Translations under genes and position numbers: made by a program | The notes under the pieces: generated by a model | What the model saw: the letters and a program-made list of their open reading frames with translations, nothing else | Told to the model about the DNA's origin: nothing | Database searches by the model: none | NCBI GenBank assembly: GCA_019264575.1 | Contig: JAHUZV010000025.1 | Coordinates: 1-64,000, forward strand | Reading direction: 5' to 3' | Length of the DNA stretch: 64,000 bases | Origin: Vulcanococcus sp. | Lineage (GTDB): Bacteria > Cyanobacteriota > Cyanobacteriia > PCC-6307 > Cyanobiaceae | Shown here: positions 43,016 to 52,248 of the stretch, piece by piece | Layout: each line of letters begins with the position of its first letter | How positions within the stretch are numbered: position 1 is the first letter of the stretch

Positions 43016-43945
43016 CTATGGCAGCTGCTCGAGCAGTGCCTGGCGCATCACCTCGACCGGCACATCGTTGCGGCCGCTCCACAGCCGCAGGGCTGCGGCG
43101 CCTTGCTCCACCAGCATCTCCAGGCCATCGAGGCTGCGGCAGCCCCGGGCGGCGGCGCGTTGCAGCAGCCGCGTGGGCCGAGGGGTGTAAATGATGTCGT
43201 ACACGCAGCAGCCGGGCTGCAGGGCAGAGAGCTCCGGCTCGCTCAGCGGGCAGGCCTCCGCCGCGGCGGGATTGCTGGCGGAGGCCATGCCCACCGGGGT
43301 GGTGTTCACCACCAGATCCGCTGCTGCCAGTGCTTCTGCCATCGCTGGGCTGTCGCTGGCCCAGGGCAACGCCTGGAGCGCCGGCGCCCAGGCCCGGCAG
43401 TCGTTGAGGAAGGCGTCCAGCGCTTCAGGCCTGCGGCCTGCCAGCTGGATGCTGCCAAAACCCAGTTCCACCAGGCCCGCCACCACAGCCCGGGCGCTGC
43501 CGCCGCAGCCCAGCACCACCGCCCGCTTGCCGCTCCAGGTGGCCCCCTCCCGGCGCAGGGGCGCGCAGAAGCCCTCCACATCGGTGTTGGTGCCGTGCCA
43601 GCCGCCGCCCGCCATGGGCACCAGCACGTTCACTGCCCCGAGCCGCTGGGCGAGGGGGCTGAGCTCACGGGTGAGCGCCGCCACGCTGTGCTTGTGGGGG
43701 ATGGTCACGTTGAGGCCGCGGCAGTCCATGGCTTCCAGCCCCCGCACCACGGTGGCCAGCTCCGCGGCGGGAGCTGGCAGGGCCAGGAACACCCAGTCGA
43801 GCCCCATCGCCTGCAGCGCCGCGTTCTGCATCACCGGCGAGAGCGAGTGGTGCACCGGATCACCGAGCACTCCCACAAGCGCTGTGGTGCCGCGAATGCT
43901 GGGGAGGCCGCTCACGCTGGGTCGGGTGCTGTTCGGCAACCACAC
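43016..43945 (-). CDS. aroE: Shikimate dehydrogenase
   Basis: This 309-residue enzyme reduces 3-dehydroshikimate with NADPH. Family blocks seen are [17 protein letters not shown] with the shikimate-binding Ser residues, [10 protein letters not shown] with the catalytic Lys, TNTDVEGF, the NADP fold [15 protein letters not shown], and [10 protein letters not shown]. The start is GTG 43945, giving 22 residues before the first block. It is divergent from dnaK, only 53 bases away. Confidence 0.95.
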   Translation of the reverse strand: MWLPNSTRPSVSGLPSIRGTTALVGVLGDPVHHSLSPVMQNAALQAMGLDWVFLALPAPAAELATVVRGLEAMDCRGLNVTIPHKHSVAALTRELSPLAQRLGAVNVLVPMAGGGWHGTNTDVEGFCAPLRREGATWSGKRAVVLGCGGSARAVVAGLVELGFGSIQLAGRRPEALDAFLNDCRAWAPALQALPWASDSPAMAEALAAADLVVNTTPVGMASASNPAAAEACPLSEPELSALQPGCCVYDIIYTPRPTRLLQRAAARGCRSLDGLEMLVEQGAAALRLWSGRNDVPVEVMRQALLEQLP

Positions 43946-43998
43946 CTAGCCCTGACTGGGGCCTGCTGTTGAGGATGCCTCCAGTTCAGAGGACAGTC

Positions 43999-45903
43999 AT
44001 GGGCAAGGTTGTCGGTATCGACCTTGGCACCACGAATAGCTGCGTGGCAGTCATGGAGGGCGGCAAGCCCACCGTGATCGCTAATGCCGAGGGCTTCCGC
44101 ACCACGCCCTCCGTGGTGGCCTACACCAAGAACCAGGATCAGCTGGTGGGTCAGATCGCCAAACGTCAGGCGGTGATGAACCCGGAGAACACCTTCTATT
44201 CGGTGAAGCGCTTCATCGGCCGCCGCGTCGACGAGGTGAACGAGGAATCGAAGGAAGTGAGCTACGGCGTGGAGAAGGCCGGCTCCAACGTCAAGGTGAA
44301 GTGCCCAGTGCTGGGCAAGCAGTTCGCCCCGGAAGAGGTGAGCGCCCAGGTGCTGCGCAAGCTCGCGGAAGACGCCGGCAAGTACCTCGGTGAGTCAGTC
44401 ACCCAGGCGGTGATCACCGTTCCCGCTTACTTCAACGACTCCCAGCGTCAGGCCACCAAGGACGCCGGCAAGATCGCCGGCCTTGAGGTGCTGCGCATCA
44501 TCAACGAGCCCACTGCGGCGGCTCTGGCCTACGGCCTCGACAAGAAGAGCAACGAGCGCATCCTGGTGTTCGACCTGGGCGGCGGCACCTTCGACGTGTC
44601 GGTGCTTGAGGTGGGTGACGGTGTGTTCGAGGTGCTCTCCACCTCCGGTGACACCCACCTGGGCGGCGATGACTTCGACAAGGTGATCGTGGATCACCTG
44701 GCCGACACCTTCAAGGCCAACGAAGGCATCGATCTGCGCCAGGACAAGCAGGCCCTGCAGCGCCTCACTGAGGCCGCTGAGAAGGCCAAGATCGAGCTCT
44801 CCAGCGCCACCCAAAGCGAGATCAACCTGCCCTTCATCACGGCAACCCCCGAGGGCCCCAAGCACCTCGATCTCACCCTCACCCGCGCCAAGTTCGAGGA
44901 GCTGGCCTCCAAGCTGATCGACCGCTGCCGCGTGCCGGTGGAGCAGGCGCTCAAGGACGCCAAGCTCTCCTCCTCCGAGCTGGATGAGGTGGTGATGGTG
45001 GGTGGTTCCACCCGCATCCCCGCGGTGCTGGAGCTGGTGAAGCGCGTCACCGGTAAGGACCCCAACCAGACCGTGAACCCCGACGAGGTGGTGGCCGTGG
45101 GCGCCGCCATCCAGGGTGGTGTGCTCGCCGGTGAGGTGAAGGACATCCTGCTGCTGGATGTCAGCCCGCTGTCCCTGGGTGTGGAGACCCTGGGCGGCGT
45201 GATGACCAAGATGATCCCCCGTAACACCACCATCCCCACCAAGAAATCGGAGGTGTATTCCACGGCTGTCGATGGGCAGACCAACGTGGAAATCCACGTG
45301 CTGCAGGGCGAGCGCGAGATGGCCAGCGACAACAAGTCGCTCGGAACCTTCCGCCTCGATGGCATCCCCCCCGCCCCCCGTGGCGTGCCTCAGATCGAAG
45401 TGACCTTCGACATCGATGCCAACGGCATCCTGAGCGTGACCGCCAAGGACAAGGGCAGCGGCAAGGAGCAGAGCATCTCGATCACCGGCGCCTCCACCCT
45501 CAGCGACAACGAGGTGGAGAAGATGGTGAAGGACGCCGAAGCCAACGCCAGCGCCGACAAAGAGAAGCGCGAGCGCATCGACCTTAAGAACCAGGCCGAA
45601 ACCCTGGTGTACCAGGCCGAGAAGCAGCTGGGCGAACTGGGCGACAAGGTGGGCGCCGAGGACAAGAGCAAGGTGGAGGCTTCCTCCGCCAAGCTCAAGG
45701 AGGCGATCGAGAAGGAAGACTTCGACACGATGAAGTCCGAGCTCGAAACCCTGCAGCAGGCCCTCTATGCCGCCGGTGCCGCTGTGTATCAGCAGGCCGG
45801 CGCTGCCGATGCTGCAGCTGGCGCCCCCGGTGGCAACGGCAGCGGCGGCTCGGATGCCGCCAGCGACGACGTGATCGACGCTGAATTCACCGAATCGAAG
45901 TGA
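43999..45903 (+). CDS. dnaK: Chaperone protein DnaK (Hsp70)
   Basis: The 634-residue chaperone begins [20 protein letters not shown]. The ATPase domain includes [18 protein letters not shown] and [15 protein letters not shown], and the substrate domain has [15 protein letters not shown]. The C-terminus is a Gly/Ala-rich linker ending in [13 protein letters not shown] 43999 is preferred over the first frame ATG at 43969. No CIRCE element lies in the short upstream region. Cyanobacteria carry several dnaK copies; the DVIDAEF tail suggests the DnaK2-type, which is inference. Confidence 0.95.
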   Translation: MGKVVGIDLGTTNSCVAVMEGGKPTVIANAEGFRTTPSVVAYTKNQDQLVGQIAKRQAVMNPENTFYSVKRFIGRRVDEVNEESKEVSYGVEKAGSNVKVKCPVLGKQFAPEEVSAQVLRKLAEDAGKYLGESVTQAVITVPAYFNDSQRQATKDAGKIAGLEVLRIINEPTAAALAYGLDKKSNERILVFDLGGGTFDVSVLEVGDGVFEVLSTSGDTHLGGDDFDKVIVDHLADTFKANEGIDLRQDKQALQRLTEAAEKAKIELSSATQSEINLPFITATPEGPKHLDLTLTRAKFEELASKLIDRCRVPVEQALKDAKLSSSELDEVVMVGGSTRIPAVLELVKRVTGKDPNQTVNPDEVVAVGAAIQGGVLAGEVKDILLLDVSPLSLGVETLGGVMTKMIPRNTTIPTKKSEVYSTAVDGQTNVEIHVLQGEREMASDNKSLGTFRLDGIPPAPRGVPQIEVTFDIDANGILSVTAKDKGSGKEQSISITGASTLSDNEVEKMVKDAEANASADKEKRERIDLKNQAETLVYQAEKQLGELGDKVGAEDKSKVEASSAKLKEAIEKEDFDTMKSELETLQQALYAAGAAVYQQAGAADAAAGAPGGNGSGGSDAASDDVIDAEFTESK

Positions 45904-45929
45904 CGCTCTGAGATTTTGATTCCAGCTAA

Positions 45930-45950
45930 GCCCCCGAAAGGGGGCTTTTT
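45930..45950 (+). terminator. Rho-independent terminator of dnaK
   Basis: GCCCCC (45930-45935) and GGGGGC (45940-45945) form a 6-bp stem closed by the tetraloop GAAA, followed by five T's. It lies 27 bases past the dnaK stop and separates dnaK from the carbonic-anhydrase gene. Confidence 0.93.
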
Positions 45951-46052
45951 GATGTCGGGTGCAGGTCGATTTGTTCTGGGGATATTAAGAAAGTCGCCAC
46001 TTGTAGGCTGTTGGTGTGGCGGTGTTTAGCTTCGGGTTGATTCAGGCTTCCT

Positions 46053-46940
46053 ATGGCTAAGACATCCTTGCTGGCTTTGGCTGCTGCTGGAGCATTGGTG
46101 GCCAGTGCCATTGGACCGGCTCGTTCTGATGAGTCAGCTCAACAGCCTGCCAGGGTTGTTCCAGATTCCGTAATCACAAGTCAGCGCTCCGCCTTGTTGC
46201 AGGCAGCTTCACAAGCCCATTCTGGCCCTCAGTCGCCGCGCGACCTTGCCAGCTCCAAGGGAGATAATCCTGTTGTATTTGGGTCAGCTCCAAAACGGGC
46301 TGTGATGAACTTGTGTAATATCCATATTCATGAGTCGGCTGAGCATCGCGGTGGTGAATTCACCACATATGCCGGGAATGGGAATGGCCTGGGATATGGA
46401 ACTGGCTATCGATATAGCGGTGAGCTGTCAGATTCAGAGCTTAAGCCGCTGCCCCATAAGCTTGGGTATTCGCAGCATTCAGTGATTCGGCCAGGAAGCA
46501 CCATTGAGGTTCACTATGTATACAGTACGGCTCATGTTGGCCCGGGGCCAACTCTGGCCTCTTGTCTCAGCAAGGAGAATGGCAATCCTCAATTAAGGGT
46601 TGAGGCTGTTGTTGCTGTACTTGTGAATAATCCTGATGCCGCTGACTTCGTTGAGCTGACGAAACTTGACTCGGTGAACGGGTATAGCGCGGCGCCTAAT
46701 ATTCCTGACAACCTTGGTGCGCCTATAGGCTACTCGGGCTCTACGACTGGGCCCTCGTTTAATGCTGTGCCATCTCCCCTGCAGGTGACATGGAGTGTGA
46801 GGCCTAAGGTGATTAAGGTTGATGTTGCGTCAGTTCACAAGTGGCTGAGCTCTAATCCTTTTAAGGAAGACCATGCTCATGGGGTTCGTAATCTTGTGAT
46901 CAATCCTGCTTTGCTATCCCCGAATCTGGCGGCTGAGTAA
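46053..46940 (+). CDS. Secreted delta-class carbonic anhydrase-like protein
   Basis: This 295-residue protein starts with a Sec signal peptide (MAKTSLLALAAAGALVASAI). The mature part has NLCNIHIHESAEHRGGEF (Cys88, His91, His93, His98) and GPTLASCLS with NPQLRVEAVVAVLVN, the pattern I know from delta-class carbonic anhydrase (CA-like) proteins, in which histidines bind zinc. A periplasmic CO2/bicarbonate role is therefore likely but inferred. The gene is visibly AT-richer than both neighbours and has AT-ending codons, suggesting transfer. A terminator separates it from dnaK, so it has its own promoter in the 100 bases before it. Confidence 0.68.
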   Translation: MAKTSLLALAAAGALVASAIGPARSDESAQQPARVVPDSVITSQRSALLQAASQAHSGPQSPRDLASSKGDNPVVFGSAPKRAVMNLCNIHIHESAEHRGGEFTTYAGNGNGLGYGTGYRYSGELSDSELKPLPHKLGYSQHSVIRPGSTIEVHYVYSTAHVGPGPTLASCLSKENGNPQLRVEAVVAVLVNNPDAADFVELTKLDSVNGYSAAPNIPDNLGAPIGYSGSTTGPSFNAVPSPLQVTWSVRPKVIKVDVASVHKWLSSNPFKEDHAHGVRNLVINPALLSPNLAAE

Positions 46941-46983
46941 AGCGCCCGTAAAGGGTGCCTCTGGGCTTCAAGGTGATGAGTGG

Positions 46984-47026
46984 GGATCGATTCTGTGTTG
47001 GTGCATCCCACGCGCGGTATCGATCC
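46984..47026. repeat. 8-bp inverted repeat in the carbonic-anhydrase/pstS gap
   Basis: GGATCGAT (46984-46991) and ATCGATCC (47019-47026) are perfect reverse complements, 27 bases apart. The gap between the carbonic anhydrase and pstS (46941-47204, 264 bases) holds no ORF; a weaker GCGCCC/GGGTGC stem also lies at 46942-46958 just past the anhydrase stop, without a T-run. Confidence 0.45.
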
Positions 47027-47062
47027 GATTAGCGTGCAATCCCCTTTCATCGTGAAGAGCCC

Positions 47063-47090
47063 AAAAAAAGAGACGGGTGTGAGCCCGCCT
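47063..47090 (-). terminator. Minus-strand hairpin with T7 run (pstS terminator or small-RNA 3' end)
   Basis: On the minus strand a GGCGGG/CCCGTC stem (one G-T pair) with loop CTCACA is followed by TCTTTTTTT (T-run at 47063-47069). It is a good intrinsic terminator. It lies about 115 bases past the pstS stop, so it may end a long 3' UTR of pstS or an independent small RNA encoded at about 47065-47200. Confidence 0.7.
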
Positions 47091-47204
47091 CGGAGGTTCT
47101 CCCTTGCCCGACCCGATGAAGGTCGTGAGCGGATGATGCCGCGGGCTCAGGGGCGCTGATGTGTTCGTTGGTACCAGTTGAGCAAGCGTTCGTTTTTGCT
47201 GGCC

Positions 47205-48203
47205 TCAGCTGCCGATCTTGGCCACAGCGGCTTTGGCCTTCTCGATCACCGGGGCCGGCATGGTCACGTAACCAAGGGCCGGGGCTTGGGCCTGAGCCTG
47301 CTCCGACAGCATGAAGTTAAAGGCCTTCTTCAGCAGGTCTGCCTTGGCACCGTTGCCGTTCTGGTAGGCCAGGATCCAGGTGAAGGTCACGATCGGGTAG
47401 CCCTTCATCGGGTTGGGGTTGCCGCCGATCAGGTCGGGGCCCAGGTCGATCGAAGCCAACGCTTCGCTTTCGCTGGCGCTGGTGGGCTTCACCACCTGCC
47501 CTGAACCGTTGGTGAGCGCGGCGGCCTGCAGCTTGCCTTTCACATAGGCCGATTCCACATACCCCAGGCCGCCTTCCACCTGGTTGAGCTGGGCTGCCAC
47601 CCCTTCATTGCCCTTGGCGCCCACACCGGTGGGCCAGGCCACGGTTTTAGAGGTACCGGGGCCGTTCTTCCAGGCGTCCGAGATGGCGGCCAGGTGTTTG
47701 GTGAAGTTGTAGGTGGTGCCGGAGCCGTCGGAGCGGTGCACCACGGTGATCTTCTTGTCGGCGCAACCTAGCTGGCTGTAGTTGGTGATCTTGCCGAGGA
47801 AGATGTCAGCCAGCTGCTGCTGGCTCAGCTTGAGGTCGCAGCCGGCGTTGTTGTAGGCCACGGCGATGGCACCGGCTGTCATCGGGATCTGCAGCACGCC
47901 ACGGCTCACCTTGGCGATCTCGTCCTCCTTCATCGGTGCATCCGAGGCGGCGAAATCCACGGTGCCTGCCGTGAACTGACGCACGCCAGCTCCGGATCCC
48001 ACCGATTGATAGTTCGCGCGCACCCCTTGGCCCGCCAGCTCCTGGAACCAGCGCTGGTAGATGGCGGCCGGGAAGGAGGCGCCGGCCCCGGCCAGATTGC
48101 CGGCGGGGCCGCTGCCGCCACCCACCGAGCAGGAGGCCAGGCTCAGGCCAGCCGCCACTCCGGCGAGGCCGATGAGCACGCGTGCGGTGGTGGTGCGTCG
48201 CAT
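47205..48203 (-). CDS. pstS: Periplasmic phosphate-binding lipoprotein PstS
   Basis: This 332-residue ABC transporter substrate-binding protein has a lipoprotein signal (LAGVAAGLSLASCSVGG). The mature part shows AGASFPAAIYQRWFQEL, the phosphate-binding SVGSGAGVRQF and DFAASDAPM, and HRSDGSGTTYNFTKHL. It captures phosphate for PstCAB, which is not adjacent. No clear Pho box was seen in the 58 bases upstream. The frame continues to 48464 but without a signal peptide, so ATG 48203 is the start. Confidence 0.95.
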   Translation of the reverse strand: MRRTTTARVLIGLAGVAAGLSLASCSVGGGSGPAGNLAGAGASFPAAIYQRWFQELAGQGVRANYQSVGSGAGVRQFTAGTVDFAASDAPMKEDEIAKVSRGVLQIPMTAGAIAVAYNNAGCDLKLSQQQLADIFLGKITNYSQLGCADKKITVVHRSDGSGTTYNFTKHLAAISDAWKNGPGTSKTVAWPTGVGAKGNEGVAAQLNQVEGGLGYVESAYVKGKLQAAALTNGSGQVVKPTSASESEALASIDLGPDLIGGNPNPMKGYPIVTFTWILAYQNGNGAKADLLKKAFNFMLSEQAQAQAPALGYVTMPAPVIEKAKAAVAKIGS

Positions 48204-48261
48204 AGGGAGAGAGGGTGGCGAGGCCGGTTTGGCCCAGTTTGACGTAGCGGTTGCGTGCCCC

Positions 48262-49326
48262 TCAGGCGCTCGGCTGCTCCAGCAGCTGCAGCACCCAGGC
48301 GGCCGTCGCCGGCGCCAGCAGCACGCCATTGCGGTAGTGGCCGCTGGTGAGCAGCAAGCCTGGTTCGAGCTGCTCGAGCAGCGGGGCTGGGCGGTCGTCG
48401 GGCCGGGCGCGCAGGCCCTGCCAGTGGCGCAGCGGCTCGGCCTCGCGCAGCCAGTCGGGCCCATGGCCGCCGAGCTGGCGCAGCTCGGCGAGGGCTTCGG
48501 GGCTTCCTGTGCTCAACCCCGGCTCCACCGTGGCGCCCAGCCAGAGCCGTCCTCCGGGGCGGGGCACCAGGTTGATGCCATCCCAGCTCACACTTCCTGG
48601 CCAGCGCTCGGCGTCGCAGCCTGCCGGTAATTGCAGCTCCAGGGCCTGGCCGAGCACTGGGCTCTGGGGCCGCGCGTGGCCGAGCGGCTGCAGCAGCTGC
48701 GGGCTGCCCAGCCCAGCCGCCACCACCAGCCAATCGCTGTGGTGGAGGCCGGCATCGGTGTGGATCCGCCAGCGCTGATCGCCGCCGCTGCCTCCACGTT
48801 CCAACCGCTCAACGCGGGCTGCCTGGGTGAGCAGCCCATGGCGGAGCCCGTCGTGCAGCAGGGCCTGCATGGCCGGCAACGGATCGATCTGGCCGTCTTC
48901 CGGGGAGAGCAGCCCTCCGGCAGCGGCAGCCGGCAGGGCAGGTGTGAGCTCCTGCAGTTCAGCCTTGTTGAGCAGCCGCAGGGGCATCCCCTGCTTTTGG
49001 CGCTCTTCGACCAGCCGGGCCTGGGCGAGCCATTCCTGTTCATTGCTGGCCAGTTGCAGCAGGCCAGAGCGCCACGGGATCCCATGGCCCCTTTCCTCCA
49101 GCAGCTGCCGCCACTGCTGCCAGAGCGCCAGGGATTGCTGCCGCAGCCGCCAACCCCGGCCGCTGCTGCGCCGGAACACCTGCGCCATCACAAGGCCTAG
49201 GGCAGCGCTGCTGCCGGCCTGGCTTGATTGGCCTTGGGCCAAGGCTGGATCGATCAGCTGCACGCGATGGCCGTGCTGGCAGAGCAGCCAGGCCACAGAA
49301 AGGCCCACCACACCGGCGCCGATCAC
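48262..49326 (-). CDS. FAD-dependent oxidoreductase, DAO / glycine-oxidase (ThiO) type
   Basis: This 354-residue protein has the dinucleotide-binding motif IGAGVVGLSVAWLL at the very start, the substrate-region block PEDGQIDPLPAMQALL, and the C-terminal FAD contact TSGHYRNGVLLAPATA, typical of D-amino-acid oxidases and ThiO, which supplies dehydroglycine to ThiG. ThiO is thus a likely role, but thiG is 36 kb away. The only start in frame is GTG 49326, which cuts the first beta strand short (upstream codons read I-T-V-I-G). Confidence 0.75.
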   Translation of the reverse strand: MIGAGVVGLSVAWLLCQHGHRVQLIDPALAQGQSSQAGSSAALGLVMAQVFRRSSGRGWRLRQQSLALWQQWRQLLEERGHGIPWRSGLLQLASNEQEWLAQARLVEERQKQGMPLRLLNKAELQELTPALPAAAAGGLLSPEDGQIDPLPAMQALLHDGLRHGLLTQAARVERLERGGSGGDQRWRIHTDAGLHHSDWLVVAAGLGSPQLLQPLGHARPQSPVLGQALELQLPAGCDAERWPGSVSWDGINLVPRPGGRLWLGATVEPGLSTGSPEALAELRQLGGHGPDWLREAEPLRHWQGLRARPDDRPAPLLEQLEPGLLLTSGHYRNGVLLAPATAAWVLQLLEQPSA

Positions 49327-49385
49327 AGTTATCGACGTGGGCCGGAGGGTGGGCTCTAGTGGAGTGATCGTGATGGAAGGAGCGA

Positions 49386-49877
49386 TCAGGCCTGCTTCAG
49401 ATCAGCTTGCACCTGAGCCGGCAGCACCTGGGCATAGAGGCCGAAGCCGCTGGCCACCTTGATATAAGCCTTGCTCAGCTTGTTGGCGTCTTGCAGGCGG
49501 GCGGCCTCATCGAGCTCAGCCAGGGCCTCTTTGAGGGCGTCAGCACGCTTGGTGGCTTCGGGGCGCTCAGCCGGCAGCAGGCGCTGGTTGATGTACAGCA
49601 TCTCGCGGCCCACTTCCTGCATCGGGCCGTGGATCAGGTTGCGGGTGAAGGTCCAGTCGCGCTCGTTCACCAGGGTGGCCAGCTCGGGCAGGCGATCGCG
49701 GGCGGCCAGGAAACCTTCAGCCTGGCGCTCGATCACGGCGATGTCGTCGGCGCTGAGGGTGGGAGCCTTGGCTTTGCCGCCGCTGCATGCGGTGAGCCCG
49801 AAGCTCAGCACCAGCGCCAGGGCCACGAGGGCCAGGCTGCGCAGGGCGGATGAGAACCGGGTGGTTAGCGCGGACAT
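49386..49877 (-). CDS. psbQ: Photosystem II extrinsic protein PsbQ (CyanoQ)
   Basis: This 163-residue product has a lipoprotein signal ending in LTACSGG and a mature four-helix part starting ADDIAVIERQAEGFLAARDR, with the family block LVNERDWTFTRNLIHGPMQE and LLPAERPEATKRADALKEAL. CyanoQ is a lumenal lipoprotein that stabilises the oxygen-evolving complex. ATG 49877 is chosen; an in-frame ATG at 49892 would add five residues. Confidence 0.9.
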   Translation of the reverse strand: MSALTTRFSSALRSLALVALALVLSFGLTACSGGKAKAPTLSADDIAVIERQAEGFLAARDRLPELATLVNERDWTFTRNLIHGPMQEVGREMLYINQRLLPAERPEATKRADALKEALAELDEAARLQDANKLSKAYIKVASGFGLYAQVLPAQVQADLKQA

Positions 49878-50023
49878 CGTCTGAGCAGCCATGGAATTGG
49901 AGCTTGATCCGGGGACTTTACCCAGGGGTTTTGGCCCTGAAGCGCTGGTGAGGCGAGCTGCAATGGGCTGTGTGCAACAAGCCGTCAGAATTCAGTCTTT
50001 CCAGGGCTGCGTCCCGCCTCGCC

Positions 50024-50896
50024 ATGACGGCTGCCACGGCCATCCTTCAGATGATCTGCCCGGATCAGCCCGGCCTGGTGCGCGAACTCTCCGGTTGGGT
50101 GGCGGGTAATGGAGGCAACATCGTGCATGCCGATCACCACAGCGATCAGGGCGCTGGCCTCTTTCTGAGCCGCATTGAATGGCAGCTGGAGGGCTTCGGC
50201 TTGCCCCGCGAGGCGATCGCCCCGGCGGCGGCTTCGCTGGCGGAGCGTCTCCGCGGCGAGCAAACCGTCACCTTCTCGGATGAGAAGCCCGCTGTGGCGA
50301 TCTTCGTGAGCAAGCAGGACCACTGCCTGCTCGATCTGCTCTGGCGCGTGCGCACCGGGGAGCTGCCGATGCGGGTGCCGCTCGTGATCGCCAACCATCC
50401 GGATCTGGGTCCGATCGCTGAGGAATTCGGCGCGCGCTTTGAACATGTGCCGATCAGCAATGCCAACCGCGAGGAGGCTGAAGCCCGGCACCTAGAGCTG
50501 TTGGCCGAGCACGGCATCGAGCTAGTGATCCTGGCCAAATACATGCAGGTGCTCACGCCGCGCTTTCTTGCCGCCTTCGATCCCCCGGATGCCTTTCACC
50601 GGGTGATCAACATCCACCATTCCTTTTTGCCAGCCTTCATGGGTGCGCAGCCGTATCACCGCGCCTGGGAGCGGGGCGTGAAATTGATCGGCGCCACCGG
50701 TCACTACGTGACCGAAGAGTTGGATGCCGGCCCGATCATTGCCCAGTCAACGGTGAATGTGAGCCACCGCGATGAGGTGGACGATCTGATTCGCAAGGGC
50801 CGCGACACCGAACGCCTCGCCCTCGCCCGGGCGGTGCGTCTGCATCTCAAACGTCAGGTGATGGTGTATCGCGGGCGCACGGCGGTGTTCGAGTGA
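50024..50896 (+). CDS. purU: Formyltetrahydrofolate deformylase PurU
   Basis: This 290-residue enzyme hydrolyses 10-formyl-THF to formate and THF. An N-terminal ACT domain (AILQMICPDQPGLVRELSGW) precedes the formyltransferase-fold domain with NPDL-type region VIANHPDLG, the catalytic INIHHSFLPAFMG and GATGHYVTEELDAGPIIAQ. Formate would feed PurT, also in this window. The last four bases overlap the next gene (GTGA). Confidence 0.94.
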   Translation: MTAATAILQMICPDQPGLVRELSGWVAGNGGNIVHADHHSDQGAGLFLSRIEWQLEGFGLPREAIAPAAASLAERLRGEQTVTFSDEKPAVAIFVSKQDHCLLDLLWRVRTGELPMRVPLVIANHPDLGPIAEEFGARFEHVPISNANREEAEARHLELLAEHGIELVILAKYMQVLTPRFLAAFDPPDAFHRVINIHHSFLPAFMGAQPYHRAWERGVKLIGATGHYVTEELDAGPIIAQSTVNVSHRDEVDDLIRKGRDTERLALARAVRLHLKRQVMVYRGRTAVFE

Positions 50897-52248
50897 GCGC
50901 CTTGATCGTTGTACGCCAGGGCATGGGCCGGTTGCTTCAGCACCTCGACGCCCAGCGGCCGCCTCAGGCCGATCCGCTCGGCTGGCGCTGTTTTCAGCTG
51001 GGGATGTTCATGCTTCCCTCCAGCGCGCTGTTCGCCGCGTTGTTGCTGTTCCCGGCTCTGATTCAGGGCAGTCGCAAACGTGCTTCGTTGTCGAGCGACC
51101 GCGTCAACCTGGTGCTCGTCTTGGTGGCGGCTTTGATGGTGGCCGGTGCTGTGTCGGTCTCGCTGCGGAGCGCTGAATTCCCTAGCTACTCGCCTCTGCT
51201 GGCTTGGGTGGGGCTGGGCAATTGGTTGCCGCTGTTCTGGGGGTTCTGGGGCTTTCAGCCTTACGTCTGCGATCCCCCGGCTCGGCGCCGGATTGGGTTG
51301 GCCATCGCAGCCGGCACCGTTCCGGTGCTGGTGAGCGGATTGGGTCAGATCGGGTTGGGTTGGCAGGGCCCCTGGCAGATCCTGGGCGGTGCCGTGATCT
51401 GGCACCTCAAGGAAGGCGGCAACCCCACAGGCAGGCTCTCCGGACTCTTCGATTACGCCAACATCACGGCCGCCTGGTTGTCGTTGAGCTGGCCTCTACT
51501 GCTGGCGGCGTTGATCGGCTGCTGGGCGCGCTGGCGTGCACGGATCGCTGGCAGTGGCTGGCGCCTGTTGGTGGTGCTTGGGCTGGTGGTGGCTCAGGTG
51601 GTCTCGATGGTGCTCACCGATTCCCGCAATGCCTGGGGGGTGATGTTGATGGCGGTGCCGCTGGTGGCGGGCCCCGCCAGCTGGATTTGGTTGCTGCCGT
51701 TGATGGCGCTGGCCTTGCTGCCTGTCTTGCTGGCCACCCTGCCCGGTGTTCCGGCGCTGTTGCAGGACCCCGCCCGTGCCCTGGTGCCGCAGTCGATCTG
51801 GGGGCGACTGAACGACCTCAACCACCACAGTCAGCGCAAACTCGCTTCGCTGCGGATCACCCAGTGGAGCGTGGCCTCCAGCCTGATCGCCGAACGCCCC
51901 TGGCTCGGTTGGGGAGCGGCCGCCTTCAGCGTGATCTACCCGCTGCGCACCGGGCGCTGGCACGGACACCCCCACAACATCGCCTTTGACCTGGCCTTCA
52001 GCCACGGCTTGCCAGTGGCTGTGTTGGTGGTTGGGCTGGTGCTCTGGCTGTACATCCGTGGCGTGCGCCAGGGGATGCTGAAAGGCAACGTGTGTGAGCG
52101 AGCCTGGTGGGCCGCCGCTTTCATGCTGGCGGTGCTGCATGCCACCGATATCCCGATGTACGACAGCCGCATCAACATTGCCGGCTGGGTGTTGCTGGCG
52201 GGGTTGCGCTGGGGGAGCGCTAAGCCAGGGCTTCCTGCTGGTGTTTGA
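50893..52248 (+). CDS. O-antigen ligase / polymerase family membrane protein
   Basis: This 451-residue protein has about ten membrane helices, and a large loop near residues 280-350 with RITQWSVASSLIAERPWLGW and GHPHNIAFDLAFSHGLPVA, the Wzy_C O-antigen ligase signature. Such proteins polymerise or ligate surface glycans; the cyanobacterial IctB, once tied to bicarbonate accumulation, belongs to the same superfamily. GTG 50893 overlaps the purU stop; an ATG at 50923 is an alternative. Its 3' end overlaps the convergent radical SAM gene by 29 bases. Confidence 0.75.
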   Translation: MSALIVVRQGMGRLLQHLDAQRPPQADPLGWRCFQLGMFMLPSSALFAALLLFPALIQGSRKRASLSSDRVNLVLVLVAALMVAGAVSVSLRSAEFPSYSPLLAWVGLGNWLPLFWGFWGFQPYVCDPPARRRIGLAIAAGTVPVLVSGLGQIGLGWQGPWQILGGAVIWHLKEGGNPTGRLSGLFDYANITAAWLSLSWPLLLAALIGCWARWRARIAGSGWRLLVVLGLVVAQVVSMVLTDSRNAWGVMLMAVPLVAGPASWIWLLPLMALALLPVLLATLPGVPALLQDPARALVPQSIWGRLNDLNHHSQRKLASLRITQWSVASSLIAERPWLGWGAAAFSVIYPLRTGRWHGHPHNIAFDLAFSHGLPVAVLVVGLVLWLYIRGVRQGMLKGNVCERAWWAAAFMLAVLHATDIPMYDSRINIAGWVLLAGLRWGSAKPGLPAGV

